38,173 nucleotides of DNA from an uncultured cyanobacterium (GCA_937899645.1 CALCCD010000101.1:1-38173), one strand, 5' to 3'; counted from the first letter of the stretch, positions 16,894-25,248 are shown. Notes: a model not told the origin generated them from the letters alone. Numbers and translations: made by a program.

Positions 16894-19326
16894 CTAGCCG
16901 ACGCGCAGATCTTCAAAGGTAGTTGGCTCATCCGGCTTGCTGCTGTTACTGAAGCCTTTCGTCTCCGATTTCTTCTCGGCTTTCGTACTTTTGCGCCCGC
17001 TCTTTGCCGTGCTGCTTTTCTGCGGTTTCGGCGACGACTTCGGTTTGTCGGGCTTGGGCTTGGGCTTGGATGCGGCAGGTGCGATCGCCTGGGCTTTAGA
17101 CGGCTTCCCGACGATCGTCGGATCTTTCACGAAGTCCGGGACGTTGTCGGGGCCGAGCAGCGGACGCAGGCCGTTGAGTTCCGCCACGATCGCCGAGCCG
17201 TTGTTGATCGCCACCGCCAGCACCGGATCGAGGATGAAGAACACCCCGAACAGCATGGCGCTGAGGTTGGGAACCGCGACGACTGCCGTATTTTGCCAGA
17301 CCACGTCCATCGTCTGTTTAGCGATGCGGATCGCCAGAATCAGGCTGGCGATATTGTCGTCCATCAGGACGATGTCGGCGGTCTCGCGCGCCATGTCCGT
17401 CGCGGAGGCGAACGAGATCGACACGTCCGCGTGCGCCAGCGCTGCCGAGTCGTTGATGCCGTCGCCGACGAAGGCGATCGTCTTGCCGCTCTCGCTCAGC
17501 CCCTTAACGACCTCGACTTTGCGCTCGGGGAAGGCTCCGGCGTAGACGTTGTGCGACTCGATGCCCAGCTCGGAGGCGATCGCTTCGGCCACCGGCTGCA
17601 CGTCGCCGCTGAGCATGTAGGGCTCGATGCCCTCGCGGTGCAGGTCGGCGATGACCAGATGGCTCTCGGGGCGTGGCGGATCGCGGTAGAGAATCGCGCC
17701 GATGACCTCGCGATCGGTGGCGACGTAAACCATCGAGTTGCCGCCGCTGAGGATTTCCGGGTGGCGGCGGTGCAGCCCGTCTAGTTTGATGTTTTGCTTG
17801 CGCATCAGGCTGCCGCTACCGACGAACACCGGCCGCTTGTCGATGCGTGCCGAGATGCCGTAGCCGACCAGGTAGTCCCAGTCCTCGCATTCGCGGTGGT
17901 CTACGCCGTTTTCTGCGGCGTGGCGGACGATCGCCTCGGCCACTGGGTGGGTCAGCCCCTGTTCGGCGGTGGCGGCGATCGCCAGTACGTCCGCTTCGGA
18001 ATAGTCGCGGTCGATCGAGCAGACCTCGACGACTTCGGCGTGGCCTTGGGTGAGCGTGCCGGTCTTGTCGAAGACGATCGTATCGACCCGCGCCAGCATC
18101 TCGATCGCCCGACCGCTGCGAATGAATACCCCTTGCCGCGCCGCGTAGGTCAGCGCCGAGAGGATCGCCGTGGGGACTGAGACGCGAATCCCCGTCCCGA
18201 AGTCGAGTGTAATCAGCGAGATGCCGCGCGCCGCGCTGCCTGTCGCCGCCCAGACCGCGCCGCCGAGGAACAGCGTCGGCAATACCGCCTGGTTGCCGAT
18301 CTTCTGGGCGTAGTTTTCGATGCGCGTGTCGTGAACCGGTGCGGCTTTCATCAGTGCCACGACGACGCCAGCACGGGTATTTTCGCCGGTTCGCTCGACT
18401 TCGATGCGGAGCGTGCCGTCCACCACCAGCGTTGAGGCGAACACCTCATCGCCCACATCGCGGGTGACGGGAACCGACTCGCCGGTGAGTTTTTGCTGGT
18501 CGATCGTCGCTGTGCCGCTGCGGATGTTGCCGTCGATCGGGATTTGGTCGCCGGGAAAGACGACAACGATATCGCCGACGACGACCTCTTTAAGCGGGAT
18601 TTCTTGGGTATCGCCGTCGCGCTCGACGCGGGCGGTCTTACCGAGACAGTCGAGCAAATCGAGGTTGGCGCGCGCCGTGCCCCGTGCGGTCAGGTCGCGA
18701 ATCACTTCGCCGGACTCGAGCAGACCCAGCATAAAGGCGGGCGGGAAGAAACGGCCTTCGATCGTGTGGAGGACGATCGCCAGCGAGTCGAGGAAGTCAA
18801 CATTCAACTCGCCTTCCTCTTCAATGCCCTCCCAGGCGCGCAGGAAGGCCGGAACCGACCCGGCGATGATGACGCCAGCCAGCAGCCAGATGGGAACCGG
18901 CATCCCGGCGATCGCGCCGAGGCTGAGCAGCAGGCTCAATCCCGGCATTCCCAGCCGCTCGACGTAATCGATTTCTCCCAATTCTTCGGGCGCGTCGGCG
19001 ATCGTAATTTCCGTCGAAAGCTCTGAATTCGTGGCGTCTTTCAAGCAGGCGACGATGTGGTTCTGAAGCTTGCGCGGCGAAATTTCGGTCGCGTCGTAGC
19101 TGACGATTAGAGACTTTGCTGCCGAGTTGACGCGCGCTTCGGCCACGCCAGTCAGATGCCCCACCAGCCACTCGAGCCGCGTGGCGTAGTCTTCGTCCCA
19201 ATTCAATTGCGGAATGCGGAGGCGGAACCGTCCGGGAATGGCATGGACGATTTCGTACGCGGGCAGGTACGTGGCGATCGCGGCACTATCTGCCGCCACG
19301 AGGGAATTGGGGCGATCGGCTAACAT
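16894..19326 (-). CDS. P-type ATPase, catalytically intact, lacking CPC, with Lys/Pro/Ser tail
   Basis: The 810-residue product has an N-terminal HMA2-like domain without metal-binding CxxC (about 23-96, IPGRFRLRIPQL), membrane helices about 126-165 and 175-205, an actuator with T281-G282-E283-S284, and TM helices about 345-400. The position of the usual CPC reads LDFGTGIRVSVP (374-385). The ATP domains are complete: D420-KTGT, H460-P461, and GDGINDSAAL (621-630). A final membrane pair ends near 715. Residues about 740-795 form a Lys/Pro/Ser-rich, probably disordered cytosolic tail. Overall it is closest to P1B heavy-metal ATPases, but without CPC the ion cannot be predicted. It follows three small helical-protein genes and a pseudo-ATPase gene that has the same LDFGTG motif. 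Confidence 0.9.
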   Translation of the reverse strand: MLADRPNSLVAADSAAIATYLPAYEIVHAIPGRFRLRIPQLNWDEDYATRLEWLVGHLTGVAEARVNSAAKSLIVSYDATEISPRKLQNHIVACLKDATNSELSTEITIADAPEELGEIDYVERLGMPGLSLLLSLGAIAGMPVPIWLLAGVIIAGSVPAFLRAWEGIEEEGELNVDFLDSLAIVLHTIEGRFFPPAFMLGLLESGEVIRDLTARGTARANLDLLDCLGKTARVERDGDTQEIPLKEVVVGDIVVVFPGDQIPIDGNIRSGTATIDQQKLTGESVPVTRDVGDEVFASTLVVDGTLRIEVERTGENTRAGVVVALMKAAPVHDTRIENYAQKIGNQAVLPTLFLGGAVWAATGSAARGISLITLDFGTGIRVSVPTAILSALTYAARQGVFIRSGRAIEMLARVDTIVFDKTGTLTQGHAEVVEVCSIDRDYSEADVLAIAATAEQGLTHPVAEAIVRHAAENGVDHRECEDWDYLVGYGISARIDKRPVFVGSGSLMRKQNIKLDGLHRRHPEILSGGNSMVYVATDREVIGAILYRDPPRPESHLVIADLHREGIEPYMLSGDVQPVAEAIASELGIESHNVYAGAFPERKVEVVKGLSESGKTIAFVGDGINDSAALAHADVSISFASATDMARETADIVLMDDNIASLILAIRIAKQTMDVVWQNTAVVAVPNLSAMLFGVFFILDPVLAVAINNGSAIVAELNGLRPLLGPDNVPDFVKDPTIVGKPSKAQAIAPAASKPKPKPDKPKSSPKPQKSSTAKSGRKSTKAEKKSETKGFSNSSKPDEPTTFEDLRVG

Positions 19327-19530
19327 ACGCGAACTCGAGAGTCGTTAAGTTTTGGCGAACGGGAGCGAGGCGGTAGAGCGAACCCTGAAAGCGGGACTGG
19401 AGATGGTGTTACGTCGAAGCAGACATTCGGAATCTTCTGGTAGCAGCGCACAGCAGTGCGCCATATTCGGGCGTCAATCGCGACAGATCCGAGGAAAACT
19501 CCAACCCCAACATTGCGTGCTGGCGCTGCA

Positions 19531-19833
19531 CTAATCCGAGGAGATATCCACGCGGCGGGGCGATCGGCCCGGTTCGCGCGAGGTTTTGGCTTCAGCGCGG
19601 GCTTCTTCGATCATTTCGTCGAAGTTGAGGCGGGCTTCATCGAACGACTCTTTCGCATCGTCGAAGGCTTTGACGGCGACGACGAGACCGCTCTTGGTGG
19701 CGTCGCGGAACGAGGCCGACAGGTCGTCGCAGATTTTCTGCGTTTCTTCCTTCGATTTACCAAAAACCGAGCCGACTGCACTGGCAGCGACGAGGCCGAG
19801 GCCACCGAAAATTGCGATTTCTACGGGTTCCAT
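19531..19833 (-). CDS. Small helical membrane-associated protein, DUF5132-like (copy 1)
   Basis: The 100-residue product starts at the ATG at 19833; an upstream extension of the frame to 20211 is Arg/Pro-rich and overlaps the next gene, so I reject it. Residues 1-25 are Gly/Ala-rich and hydrophobic (EIAIFGGLGLVAASAVGSVFG), suited to membrane insertion. Residues about 28-88 form an amphipathic helix ending NFDEMIEEARAEAK. The last residues (RRVDISSD) resemble the acidic tails of the two sibling proteins upstream. The pattern resembles DUF5132, a family without known function that I recall near P-type ATPases in cyanobacteria. The ATPase gene starts 204 bases downstream. Confidence 0.75.
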   Translation of the reverse strand: MEPVEIAIFGGLGLVAASAVGSVFGKSKEETQKICDDLSASFRDATKSGLVVAVKAFDDAKESFDEARLNFDEMIEEARAEAKTSREPGRSPRRVDISSD

Positions 19834-20068
19834 AGTCTTCTGTGGGGGAGTTCTGTAGGGGATCGATCGACTCGGGCGCGCACCGCAATGTGTGACAGCG
19901 CGCCCAGTGAGCGCATCGGTCGGCGCATCGGTCGGCGCAGGCGCTCGCTGTGCTCCATTGTAGCTAAGGGGGGTGAAACGTCTTCCCCCTGACAGGCTCG
20001 AAGCGCAGAGCCCGCGACGAATGGCGGAAAATATCGATCGAAAACCGGCGCGATCGCCCGAAACCGAC
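19834..20068. repeat. Spacer with GC hairpin and tandem 12-base repeat
   Basis: The spacer contains GGGCGCGC (19874-19881) and its perfect reverse complement GCGCGCCC (19898-19905), forming an eight-pair stem with a 16-base loop. Two tandem copies of GCATCGGTCGGC follow at about 19913-19936. They sit upstream of the minus-strand small gene and could affect its transcript. No gene is seen. Confidence 0.5.
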
Positions 20069-20359
20069 CTATTCTGTGTCGATCTCGACTTCTGTCGGCG
20101 GCGGCGTCTCGGGCTGAGAACTGCGCGCCTCGCGGACGGCACGGGCTTCGGAAACGAGATCCTGGAACGCTTCGCCCAGCTCGGCGCTGGCGACTTTAGC
20201 CTTCTCCGCAAGCCCCAGGCTCATCACGATCGTCGACTTTGCCAGACCCCGCGTCGCCCTGGCGATCGCGTTGCCGAAGACGCCGTCGATCGCGTTGACG
20301 ACGGGCGCGAAAACAAGTCCGCCAAGCAAAAAGGCGAAGAGCAGTGGGCCGAATTCCAT
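20069..20359 (-). CDS. Small helical membrane-associated protein with EVEID tail (copy 2)
   Basis: The 96-residue product has a hydrophobic N-terminus (FGPLLFAFLLGGLVFAPVV, about 3-21), then an Ala-rich helix with AFQDLVSEARAVREAR (about 64-79), a Pro-rich linker and the C-terminal peptide TEVEIDTE. The helix lines up with NFDEMIEEARAEAK and SFNDLMAEARLEAN in its two neighbours, and the tail is nearly the same as PKEVEIDAD in copy 3, so I consider all three paralogs although the N-termini have diverged. Membrane anchoring is likely. Function unknown; context implies partnership with the flanking ATPase-like proteins. Confidence 0.75.
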   Translation of the reverse strand: MEFGPLLFAFLLGGLVFAPVVNAIDGVFGNAIARATRGLAKSTIVMSLGLAEKAKVASAELGEAFQDLVSEARAVREARSSQPETPPPTEVEIDTE

Positions 20360-20423
20360 GAGTGTCTGTGGCGATGTGGTGCGGTGTCTTTGCGAAATTG
20401 CGAGACCCCGAAGATTTTCAAAA

Positions 20424-20439
20424 CCTCAGAGATCTGAGG
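20424..20439 (-). terminator. Weak hairpin with U-run between small genes
   Basis: CCTCAGA-TC-TCTGAGG on the minus strand is followed by TTTTGAAAATC. The seven-pair stem has only a two-base loop as written (so really about six pairs), and the T-run is short. It could partly terminate transcription between copies 3 and 2. Confidence 0.35.
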
Positions 20440-20456
20440 ATATGGCTTCGAGCTGG

Positions 20457-20597
20457 CTAGGGGCTGTCATCAATTACATTCAATTACATTTACAACCCTT
20501 ACCCAGGTAGGATCTAAGCCCCTAGCTTTACTTGCGGGTCGGGCGCTCAACTGCTCAGCCTATAAGGAGTCTGGCTTTAATTGATGACGCGCCCTAG
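20457..20597. mobile_element. Candidate MITE with 20-base terminal inverted repeats
   Basis: The left end CTAGGGGCTGTCATCAATTA (20457-20476) and the right end (20578-20597) are reverse complements at 17 of 20 positions. The 141-base element has no coding capacity. TA (or CTAG) at both edges could be the target duplication. An internal AGCCCCTAGC (20517-20526) repeats the left tip in inverse orientation, so a nested 73-base element (20454-20526) is also possible. The right end overlaps the TAG stop codon of the small gene 20594-20875. The ends resemble some IS5-type tips, but the parent transposon is not in the window. Confidence 0.65.
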
Positions 20598-20875
20598 TCC
20601 GCGTCGATTTCGACTTCCTTCGGCGGCGCAGCGGGCTGCTTGGCCTGATTCGCTTCGAGGCGCGCTTCGGCCATCAGGTCGTTAAACGATTCGCTCGCTT
20701 CGGCGATCGCGCCCTGGGCGTTGTCCATCGCCTCCATCGACCAGGCCAAACCTTGCTTCATCGCTTCGCGCACCGGGTCGTCCGAGTCTTCGGTTTCTTT
20801 ACCCAGCGCCGTTCCGACTGCGCCCATTACGGTTCCCGCGCCGAAAGCCAATGCCGATACGATTGCAAATTCCAT
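20594..20875 (-). CDS. Small helical membrane-associated protein, DUF5132-like, EVEID tail (copy 3)
   Basis: The 93-residue product has a Gly/Ala-rich hydrophobic start (IVSALAFGAGTVMGAVGTALG, about 5-25), an acidic linker, an amphipathic helix (about 33-78) ending SFNDLMAEARLEANQAKQ, and the tail PPKEVEIDAD. It is the sibling most like copy 1 in its GxxxG-type N-terminus and most like copy 2 in its tail. The stop codon lies in the end of a putative MITE. The gene starts 98 bases downstream of the pseudo-ATPase. No enzymatic motif is present; a membrane-bound scaffold or regulatory subunit is the plainest guess. Confidence 0.78.
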   Translation of the reverse strand: MEFAIVSALAFGAGTVMGAVGTALGKETEDSDDPVREAMKQGLAWSMEAMDNAQGAIAEASESFNDLMAEARLEANQAKQPAAPPKEVEIDAD

Positions 20876-20973
20876 AGCGTCCCGAACGTTAAAACATCAC
20901 ACTTTTTCATGATATCTCATGGGTTTCCGGGGGCTTTCGGGTCGTTGGGCGAGACTCGCGGGGGAGCGGGGAC

Positions 20974-23349
20974 TCAAGCGGTGCGGATATTGGCGCGAGG
21001 TTCCGGCGGACGATCGCCAAACAACGCCTCGAGGTCGCGATCGTCCGGAGCCGTTTCGATCTCATCCAAAACCCGCTGCGGCCAACGGTGCGACTTCGCC
21101 CGACCCTGGCGCAACTGCAAGCCGTTGAACTCCGCCAGCAGCACCGCGCACTGATTGATCGTCACGGCCCAAATCGGATGCAGCCCCAAGAACGTCCCCG
21201 AGAACACCGCCATCAGATTCGGCAGCGCCACCATCAGGGCGTTGAGCAGCGCGGTGTCGCTGGCCTGGCGGGCGATCGCGATCGCGTGGGGCAGATCGCG
21301 CAGGTCGCCGTCGATCGCGACGAGATCGACGCGGCGATCGGCCAAGGTCACATCGAGCGTCGGGCCGATATCGGCAAGCAGGCCGTGGGGATTCCGAGGC
21401 TTGTCGCCTGCCGGATCTTCTGGAATCTCGAGGGGGATTTCAACAGGAATCTCGCCTGGTATCTCAAAATCGCGATCGCGGCTCACCCAGAGGATCTCGC
21501 CGGTGCGCGGTACGGACGAGCCGCCCAGCCGCTCGAATAGCGCCAGGCGATCGTCAGGCGTGGCGGCGGCAATCGTCTTCTCCGGCATGATGCCGAGCTG
21601 CGTCGCGATCGCGCGGACGAGTTCGGGGCGATCGTCGCCGACAAAGTGGGTCGCGATGCCCTGGCTTTTCAGCGCCGCGATCGCCTCGCGCGCTGTCGGG
21701 CAGATCTGGACGCTGAACCCGAGCGCACCGAGCAGCTCGCCATCACAGGCGATCCACAGTAGCCGCTCGAAATTTTCGGCATTTTCAGCGCCATCGAGTG
21801 GGTGATGCGCCGCCAAGATATGGGGATAGCGCGATCGCAGCGGTTCGCAGTCGATGCCCTGCTGACCCAGCCACGTCGCCGAGCCGATGCAGACGCGCCG
21901 AACGCGATCGAGTTCTTCGGTATCGGCTTCAATGCCGCCGCCGGGGACGAGGTGGTGGCGATCGCAGCGAAGCCGGGCCGCGCCGCAGGTTTTGCCGTAG
22001 CGCTCGATCGCGCCGCTAACGCCCAGATCGAGCCCGTCGCAGACCGACACCGCCAGCGAAGCCAGCCGCACCCCCGACGCTACCGACTCTGGCCCCACCG
22101 GATATACCTGCGTCACCGCGATCGGCACAACGACGCTCGACAGCTCGAACACCGCCACCGACACACTTGCCAGCCGCTCCAGCACCCGCGCATCCCGCAG
22201 ATAGATGCCCTGGCGCGCCGCCCCGATCGTGGCGCTCAGCGCGGTGGTCGGCAGCACCGAAGACAGCCCCGTCCCGAAGTCCAGTTGCAGCAGCGGCGCG
22301 GGCGACATCCCCATCGCTAGCAGCGCCCCCGAAGCAGCTAAGGTTGGCGCAACTAGCGCGTTTGCCGCCGTCTCGATCCGCGCGCCAAACTGCGTCGCGG
22401 TGAGCGTCGCGGTGTCGGCGAGATGTCGCACGATCGCCGCGTGGGTCGCCCGCCCGCTGCGCCGCGCTCGCACCCGAATCTTGCCGCGCGCGACCAGCGT
22501 TCCGGCATCGATTTCCCGTCCGAGGCTGGGCGCGATCGCGCTGGCCGATCGACACCAGGACGGCGCTTCGAGCTGCGTCCCGGGGGCGAAGCTGACGATC
22601 TCGCCATCGATCGGCAGGCGATCGCCCGCGCCGATCGCGGCCACGTCACCGATCCGCACCGACGGCACTTCGACCGCAGCGAGCCGACCGCCGCGATCGA
22701 TCCAGGCGTGGCCGCGCGTCTGGCGATCGAGCAGCGCCGCAATCTCCTCGCGCTCCTCACGGCGGGTGCGATCGCGCACGGCGATGTTCGTCTCGGTGAA
22801 GGTCGCCAGCAGCGCCGGAGCGACAAACTGCCCCTGCGCCACGAGCCACAGCATCCAGAGCGTATCGAGCAAATCGACCGTCAGATTGCCAGACAGCTCG
22901 CTCGACTCCGGGTCGGTGAGTCCGGCCAGTCCGCGCTCGACGATCGGCCATGCCGCCACGCCGATCGCCCCGGCGACGATCGCGATCGGTAGCTCGGCAA
23001 CGGTGGCCACTCCCGCGATCGCCAAGCTCGTCAGCGGCGCGGCCAGCGGCTCCCAGTCTTCTGCGAAGTCCACCGCCGGAAACTGCGGCGCGAACTCTCG
23101 TGGCTTCGGCGCGGGCGTCGCGATCGCGGCGTCGATGCGGGCGAACAGCTCGCCGAGCAGATCGTCTTCGTGGGGCTCGGGGCGGTATTCGATCGTCAGC
23201 GATCGCGCGGCGGGATTGAAGCGAATAGACTTAAGGCGATCGAGACCTTCGAGATCGCTTTGCAGCCGCGCGAAACTCTCTGGCGACTCCAGTTCGGGAA
23301 GCCGCAGGCGAATGCGTCCGGAGATATGGTGAACGATTTCGTGCTGCAT
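20974..23349 (-). CDS. Degenerate P-type ATPase-like protein (predicted pseudo-enzyme)
   Basis: The 791-residue product follows the order of the intact ATPase downstream: HMA2-like start (EIVHHISGRIRLRLPEL, 4-20), membrane helices about 105-135 and 158-190, an actuator region (RLPIDGEIVSFAPGTQ), the shared LDFGTG motif (356-361), AARQGIYLRDARVLERLA, and a final pair of helices about 700-740. Every catalytic motif is changed: DKTGT reads FELSSVV (401-407, Glu402 for Asp), TGES reads RSAS, the N-domain HP is gone, and no GDGxND is present; that area holds a repeat, EIPGEIPVEIPLEIPED. The long frame is intact with HIP1-rich coding sequence, so it is not a decayed gene. I infer a non-pumping partner or regulator of the active ATPase. 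Confidence 0.88.
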   Translation of the reverse strand: MQHEIVHHISGRIRLRLPELESPESFARLQSDLEGLDRLKSIRFNPAARSLTIEYRPEPHEDDLLGELFARIDAAIATPAPKPREFAPQFPAVDFAEDWEPLAAPLTSLAIAGVATVAELPIAIVAGAIGVAAWPIVERGLAGLTDPESSELSGNLTVDLLDTLWMLWLVAQGQFVAPALLATFTETNIAVRDRTRREEREEIAALLDRQTRGHAWIDRGGRLAAVEVPSVRIGDVAAIGAGDRLPIDGEIVSFAPGTQLEAPSWCRSASAIAPSLGREIDAGTLVARGKIRVRARRSGRATHAAIVRHLADTATLTATQFGARIETAANALVAPTLAASGALLAMGMSPAPLLQLDFGTGLSSVLPTTALSATIGAARQGIYLRDARVLERLASVSVAVFELSSVVVPIAVTQVYPVGPESVASGVRLASLAVSVCDGLDLGVSGAIERYGKTCGAARLRCDRHHLVPGGGIEADTEELDRVRRVCIGSATWLGQQGIDCEPLRSRYPHILAAHHPLDGAENAENFERLLWIACDGELLGALGFSVQICPTAREAIAALKSQGIATHFVGDDRPELVRAIATQLGIMPEKTIAAATPDDRLALFERLGGSSVPRTGEILWVSRDRDFEIPGEIPVEIPLEIPEDPAGDKPRNPHGLLADIGPTLDVTLADRRVDLVAIDGDLRDLPHAIAIARQASDTALLNALMVALPNLMAVFSGTFLGLHPIWAVTINQCAVLLAEFNGLQLRQGRAKSHRWPQRVLDEIETAPDDRDLEALFGDRPPEPRANIRTA

Positions 23350-23583
23350 TTTCGTGCCGACTTTGGCTGCGGCGAGGCGATCCGGGCACAGCGGCCGACC
23401 TGGAAGCGGCTAACCCGCTCTCCCTACGATAGACCCGTTGTCAAAGAGTCGTCCGCACGATGAAAACACGGCTCGTTTGTGGCTCTGTGTTGGGGCGCTT
23501 TACGAGAGGTGTGGGAGCTGAGCGGGAGAACGATCGGCGACGCTGCTGGAGACTGCGCTGGCCCTATCCCCGACCGAGTCGTC

Positions 23584-25161
23584 TCACCAGTCCTCGTCGT
23601 AGTCGGGGTACTGCGGCGGCGGGTCGCCCTTGCCGCCAATTTTCAGCGCATTGAGTTCGAGCCGCGTCTGTTCGTCGAGTTCGTCGATCGACTCTAGCAA
23701 CATCTCGAAGTGCCAATCGTCGCCAAAATCGAAGTTGAAGTCGAGCCGCGCTCCGGGCCGAACGGGCAGGTCACCCAGTTGCACGTCCGGAGCCTTCGCG
23801 ACTCCGAAATCGGCGTACTGATGGACGATCGAGATCGGTACACCCACCTCGTTCGCAAAATTGAACGCATATAGGTGCGCCATATCTTCAAACTCGAACG
23901 CATCGAGGATAACGTGTGCCACCCCGTCGAGCCCCCACATGCTGGGAATCGCCAGCCGCCGCCACGCCTTGCCCAACGATACTTTGAAGATAAAAATCCC
24001 CTCGATAAATTCTGGCACTTGCAGCGCCAGGGTCTTTTCCAGACCAGGCACGAACTCACGGAAGCTGTCGTAGTAGAGGTCGAAGTCGGTCGCGCGATCG
24101 GAGTCTACGCCGCGCGCCAGCAAGCCGCGCACTCTTTCCGAGCGAGCCTCGTCTTCTTCAGCGGCTTTCTCCATAATCGATCTCAGCGCCTCTTCGCCAT
24201 GCGCACTGTTCTCGACCGCCGCCTTCAGCTGGCGCTGGGCTTCTTCCGGCTCGATCGTTCCCATCGCCTGACGCTCCATTAGCAAAGACAGCGTTTCGAG
24301 CAGTTGGTACTCGTCTGACTCGGGCGCGAAGGGAATGGAACTGAGGGGTGCTTCGGGCTGCGGCTCGTCCGGTTCGTCTGGCTCGTCTGTCGGCGATCCG
24401 AACAGTCTGAAGAAAAACGGCTGTCGCGATTCTTCGAGGTACATTTGCCCCAATGCCGCGAAGATCGCATCGCCAAACTCGGTCAGCGCGATCGAGCGAA
24501 TACTCCAAGCTTGCCCCTCCTTCGGTTCGACGGCCTCCACTCGAATCAGCCCGAACCCATCGAGCAGCGCCACGTTGTACAGGGTGGGACGGTAACTCAA
24601 GCCCTGTTCTCGGTTTCGCGGGTCGCAGTCCTCAACCTGCATGAAGCCGTCAGTCTTCAGAAATCGTTTGAAGAAGTCGAAGCAGCGTTCGACCGGACAT
24701 AGCCCGCGATCGCCGAGGAACCTGTGGTCAGACTGGTGAAGCCAAGCGGCCAACAGGCTGAAATATTGCTCTTCGGGTTTCAGCGCCGTCCAGGATTCGA
24801 GATGTCCCGGCGCGATCGTCAGGCAGTTTTTCCGTTTTTCGTCCGGGCGCGTGAAGCCCATCGTCCGCGCGACCCAAAACAGTCCGATCGCGTAAACGTA
24901 GTGTTTCTGGTTGGCGCGTTTGAGCCTGAGGCGCGTCGGGCGCGAGAGCGTCTCGTTAAACTCGGCGAGGAATTTGAGGCTGGGGAGCTGCGATCGGGCG
25001 GTGATGGGGATGCCGTCGTTCAGGCGATCGAGCAGGGCTTGAAAGTCGCTCGAGACCGGCCCCGGTGTCATGCCGTCAAATTGCTGCTGGGAGAGGCACG
25101 CGATCGTCTCTGGGCTGAGCGTACTGGCGTCGAGTGGGTCGGGCGGCGAGGGAGTGAACAT
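23584..25161 (-). CDS. Plasmid pRiA4b ORF-3-like (IS1096 TnpR-like) domain protein
   Basis: The C-terminal part of this 525-residue protein (about 360-505) matches the pRiA4b ORF-3 domain: a first strand FIFKVSLGKAWRRLAIPS, then LDAFEFEDMAHLYAF, the conserved RPGARLDFNFDFGDDWHFEM, and a Pro/Asp-rich end (PPPQYPDYDEDW). The N-terminal 300 residues are helical and acidic without a domain I know. The family is widespread and often annotated after a transposon passenger; its biochemical role is unsettled. No transposase or terminal repeats are visible here, so I do not read it as mobile. It stands alone, 87 bases after the GH57 stop if co-transcribed. Confidence 0.8.
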   Translation of the reverse strand: MFTPSPPDPLDASTLSPETIACLSQQQFDGMTPGPVSSDFQALLDRLNDGIPITARSQLPSLKFLAEFNETLSRPTRLRLKRANQKHYVYAIGLFWVARTMGFTRPDEKRKNCLTIAPGHLESWTALKPEEQYFSLLAAWLHQSDHRFLGDRGLCPVERCFDFFKRFLKTDGFMQVEDCDPRNREQGLSYRPTLYNVALLDGFGLIRVEAVEPKEGQAWSIRSIALTEFGDAIFAALGQMYLEESRQPFFFRLFGSPTDEPDEPDEPQPEAPLSSIPFAPESDEYQLLETLSLLMERQAMGTIEPEEAQRQLKAAVENSAHGEEALRSIMEKAAEEDEARSERVRGLLARGVDSDRATDFDLYYDSFREFVPGLEKTLALQVPEFIEGIFIFKVSLGKAWRRLAIPSMWGLDGVAHVILDAFEFEDMAHLYAFNFANEVGVPISIVHQYADFGVAKAPDVQLGDLPVRPGARLDFNFDFGDDWHFEMLLESIDELDEQTRLELNALKIGGKGDPPPQYPDYDEDW

Positions 25162-25248
25162 AAGAGCGCGCCGTTTGAAACATAGCTGTTCGCAGACATA
25201 TGTTAGAGCGTATTTCCCCTGTTAGGGCTGGCGCACGCTCATACGGGA

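Noticed and set aside
19834-20211. N-terminal extension of the small protein 19531-19833 to 226 residues
   Set aside because: The added part is Arg/Pro-rich, overlaps the sibling gene at 20069-20359 and lies before a start that gives the family-like N-terminus.
20974-23349. Pseudo-ATPase as an ordinary decayed pseudogene
   Set aside because: The frame is intact over 791 codons, keeps HIP1-rich coding composition and conserved structural motifs; only catalytic residues are changed.
23584-25161. Reading the pRiA4b ORF-3-like gene as part of an insertion sequence
   Set aside because: No transposase, terminal inverted repeats or target duplication are visible around it.
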